A DNA stretch of 36,781 nt, from assembly GCA_001584585.1 (NCBI GenBank), contig LSYV01000006.1, forward strand, positions 3,315,535-3,352,315, written 5' to 3'. A program made the translations under genes and the position numbers. Of the stretch, positions 34,061 to 36,781 are shown in pieces. Origin of the DNA: Gonium pectorale. Taxonomy: Eukaryota > Chlorophyta > Chlorophyceae > Chlamydomonadales > Volvocaceae. Within the stretch, counting starts at the first letter, position 1, and each line of letters starts with the position of its first letter. The notes below the pieces were generated by a model, which was not told the origin of the DNA, did no database searches, and saw only the letters and a list, made by a program, of their open reading frames with translations.

Positions 34061-35436
34061 CTTTGCAGACTGTGCGAAAGGTGCAAAGGTGGGGGCACTG
34101 CGGACGGAGTAAGGCGGGGAAAATTTCGAGCTTTAAGCCCGGCCGTACCAGATATGTACGGAGATTGCTGCTTCCGCCTTGCTATTCTGCGCACAACTCA
34201 TTTCTTATGCGCTGTTTCGCTGCTGTTGTGCCTGTCTGGTTTAAGCGGCGAGACCGAAGGGGCGCGTGTCGCTGCTCGCGCGCCTGCGCAGCGCAACGCC
34301 TTCCGACGCATTGCAGTCAGTTGCCAGCTCATTGGTGTCGGCTGCGAAGACAAACGCTGCTTTTCGAGCAGTGTCGGGACCGTGGCGGAGCGGCCCTTCC
34401 GAAAGGGCACGGACAAAGGGTCGCCACTCGTTCGCGTTCACCGCTTGGGCTGATTGATAGGCTGGGGAATACGCGCATGCTGCACGAAGCGCAACCACAC
34501 ACGAGTAGGCAGTTGCATCTCGCTCCCCCATACTTGATTTCGTTCTGCATTCAGTGAGCATCCAAGGGGGCATTGACGGTAACACAACGCCGGGTGGGCA
34601 CTACAGGGATTTCTGGTTAAGGGATCTCGTTAAGCAGCGGGCCCCGGTCAAACCACCCAGCTCGTCCCCGGCAATGCCCAGGTCGGCGCCGGTGCCCAGC
34701 TCGTCCCAACACGCGCGACCCCATTAACATTCCATGACGATGACGAGCGGGACCGATGGGCAGGGAATCCCGTACTATGATTTGGTGTCGGCGCAGTGAC
34801 CCAGGGGTCGGCACTGGACACAAGCGGGATGGCGGCATCCACGGAATACTGCCATGCGTATGGGCTGTGGACCGGCACGGACACTTGCGCAGGCGAGGGG
34901 TGTTGAGGCGCAGCATGCAGAATAGTTCAAATGACGCCGGCGGGACGGAGTGGGCGACAGACGCTGCAATTGATTACAACTCCAGAACCAATGCGAAATC
35001 ATGTTCATTGGGTTTTATTGAAAACTTTCTACGCCGTCTTCCCTCTGCATTCGCCTCTGTACCCTCGTCACAGTGGTCCGCGGCGCAACAACCACAACAC
35101 CCAACCCTACCCTACCCACCGCAACAACCACAAGACCCAACCCTGGTTGTGGACCGCACAGGCCCGGGGCCTCAAGCCCTCTTCTGGTCCCGCTGCCCAA
35201 CACTCACCCTTGGACGAAAATGCAACGACGAGACGGATGCCTTTTTTTCCTTTTACCAGGCGCTCAGCAGGCCGCCCGCAATGAAACCGCCGGAATGCAG
35301 GCCCCGTGGGACAGGTTTATATGCCGCCGGAATGCCCCCATTACTGATGCAGCCGCCGCGGCGCAACCATCCACCGCAAAACGCTGCTTCGCCGCCCCAG
35401 CCTCATTCCCTCGCCACCTCTTCCCCCAAACATGGC
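34061..35436. other. psbO upstream region and 3' flank of the CTL-like gene
   Basis: The first hundred or so bases above 34060 are the psbO 5' UTR and promoter. A TTAAA element lies near 34134 on the minus strand, but I see no clear TATA box. The right part is the 3' UTR of the CTL-like gene. No coding exon was recognised between them. A duplicated CCCAGCTCGTCCC is at about 34657-34708. Confidence 0.55.
34974..34978 (-). promoter_or_regulatory. TGTAA polyadenylation signal of the CTL-like gene
   Basis: TGTAA on the minus strand, about 460 bases after the stop codon at 35437-35439. Confidence 0.6.
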
Positions 35437-36449
35437 CTATACTTGCGCGGGCGACCCCCACTGCCGTCCGTACGGGTGTGCCGGCGGCTGCTGGTGCCCG
35501 GGCGGCGCCCCGTACACCAGCCCCCCGTCGGGCTGCTCCACCACCGCCCCCACGGAGGGCAGCTTGGCCAGCACCGCGTGGACGTCCTCGCTGCACACCT
35601 GCGGGGGGCGGAGGGTAGAGGGTTGGAAGGCATTCTCAGTAGAGAAGCCCTGGGGCGCATACATCTCCCGACCGTTGATAACTGGCTGAGCGCTGAGGGT
35701 GGAAGGGAGGGGCCAGGGTCCCCGGTGTTTAGCACTCCCGGTTTTCGCCCGATGCCCCACCTGCCGGTGGTCAGTTACATGGGCGGGCGAAGGGGGGGTG
35801 GGGTGGGGGGGGGTTCAGGGGCATTGAGGACGAGGCCACGGCGGGCACCCAACCCAAGAGGGGGGCGGGTCGGCCAAGTAATGGGCGCGGGACCTCCCGG
35901 TGGCGGTGGCCCCAGCACGGGGCTTGCATCGTTCAGGGCCCTGGGGGCGGACGTGGCGGCACCGAGGTTACGGCAAGGTCGCCCCGCCGGCGGCCTCGCC
36001 CTGCGCCGGGTGCTGTGCCTTGCCCACTTGCCCCTGCCGACCACCCTGCCGACCACTACTGCCCTTCCCACCGCCTCCCCACCGCTCGCTACCCTACCCG
36101 TCAGCGCTCCCTCAATCCCTCCTCGTTCCCGTGCCCCTCTCATTTCCCTCCCCCCAAACCGCCCTGCCCCGGCCCCCGGACGCGCACCTGCCCCCTGTCC
36201 CGGTCCATGCCCACGCACACAAACAGCGCGTCCACCACGTTGAGTAGCAGCGCCGCCAGGAAGGCCAGCACCGCCCAGCCCGCCAGCAGCGCCACCAGAG
36301 CGGTCAGGGCGGCCGAGGCGCGCGCCTGCTCGGGCGACGCGTCCGCCTGGCGGGCCCACGTGGTGGCGTAGCTGATCAGCATCACCGCCGCCGCCCACGA
36401 GGCCGCCAGCACGAAGCAGCACGACTGCAAGATCATGGGGGGCAGCCAC
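35437..36449 (-). CDS. Choline-transporter-like (CTL/SLC44) protein, 3' end
   Basis: The last two visible exons are 36449-36188 and 35598-35437, joined in phase with stop TAG at 35437-35439. The first exon encodes two hydrophobic membrane segments (ILQSCCFVLAASWAAAVMLI and about TALVALLAGWAVLAFLAALL) followed by NVVDALFVCVGMDRDRGQ. The second encodes VCSEDVHAVLAKLP and a 35-residue tail rich in Gly and Pro. The pattern of a last membrane helix, then D-x-x-F-x-C-x-x-M-D-R-D, then an E/D-V-H motif, resembles the C-terminus of CTL/SLC44 proteins, membrane proteins linked to choline or cation transport. Only about 140 residues are visible and the upstream exons lie off the right edge, so the family call is moderate. 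Confidence 0.6.
35610..35780 (-). repeat. Intron-3'-end repeat, copy in the CTL-like intron
   Basis: About 165 bases shared with 28656-28806. It lies in the last intron (36187-35599), and its nearest edge is about 12 bases from the acceptor CCCGCAG. The sense reading contains GGGCTTCTCTACTGAGAATG then CCTTCCAACCCTCTACC. Confidence 0.88.
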
Positions 36450-36781
36450 CTGGCGGGAAGGGGAGGTTGGGGGAGGGGGGAAGACGGAAGAGAGGGAAGA
36501 TGTGGGGAGGATAAAAGGCGCGGAACGGAGGCAAGAGGTCCCCGAGGGGCGAGGATCCAGCGAGTCCGGCCCGCGTATGGGGGAGGGAGCGGAGCGGAGG
36601 AGCGGGCGCGCTGGCCAGCCGCATGCGAAGGCTATCAGCTCCTTGGAGGCGGCGCTCACCGCAAAGGGCCGTGCCCTTACTGGTGGCATCCTCTCTTCTT
36701 GTCCCCCGTCTCCCTGTCCCGTCCCCATCTGCTCTGCATCGGACAGAGTGTCGCATGCACACATTCCCTCCCCACCCCCCG
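36450..36781 (-). other. Intron sequence of the CTL-like gene
   Basis: The acceptor CGCCAG|GTGGCTGCC at 36450 starts the exon 36449-36188, so this stretch is expected to be intron, possibly with an upstream exon not recognised. I see only GC- and pyrimidine-rich sequence. Confidence 0.5.

Noticed and set aside
36600..36764. Minus-strand frame with AASKELIAFACGW as a further CTL exon
   Set aside because: It resembles no CTL segment and no donor with the needed phase was found, so it is left as intron.

Overview
The window comes from the nuclear genome of a volvocine green alga close to Chlamydomonas. The evidence is the GC-rich sequence, many small introns with GTGAG, GTGCG or GTGGG donors, TGTAA poly(A) signals, Ala/Gly/Ser/Pro-rich protein insertions, and a plastid PsbO precursor of clearly Chlamydomonas type. 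PsbO residues differ in many places from the C. reinhardtii protein as I recall it, so a related species is more likely. No prokaryotic operon, CRISPR array, rRNA or tRNA gene was recognised. Exon models below were built by hand from splice signals, reading phase and protein-family resemblance.

Layout from left to right. (1) Positions 1-2905, minus strand: the 5' half of a NOC2-type nucleolar complex protein gene, six exons, running off the left edge. (2) Positions 2906-4691: intergenic, with two tandem units of a dispersed hairpin repeat. (3) Positions 4692-6556, plus: an ankyrin-repeat gene with a reading-frame break and no recognisable N-terminal domain, probably a decaying member of a multigene family. 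(4) Positions 6557-9357: no gene recognised. (5) Positions 9358-23320, plus: a complete BIG-type (Sec7) ARF-GEF gene. Thirty-two exons can be joined with compatible phases to give 2,405 residues, in the order DCB, HUS, Sec7 and HDS-type regions. (6) Positions 24143-30194, minus: a protein with an N-terminal helical region, a right-handed beta-helix and a C-terminal MYND zinc finger. One part of it is hidden by a CG-dinucleotide tract and a block of Ns. (7) Positions 30195-32291: intergenic sequence and psbO 3' UTR, with more copies of the hairpin repeat and a possible protein-kinase remnant. (8) Positions 32292-34060, minus: psbO, six exons, complete. (9) Positions 35437 to the right edge, minus: the last two exons of a probable choline-transporter-like (CTL/SLC44) membrane protein gene.

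The genes do not form a pathway; this is ordinary eukaryotic gene order. BIG and the beta-helix gene converge, and beta-helix, psbO and the CTL-like gene are transcribed in the same direction. The most unusual material is non-coding. One short sequence family sits near the 3' splice site of four introns in two neighbouring genes and always in the sense orientation, and a second family forms hairpins in the intergenic DNA. The most distinctive proteins are the beta-helix/MYND fusion, with about 145 residues inserted inside the zinc finger, and the BIG protein, which carries the full brefeldin A-sensitive residue set.
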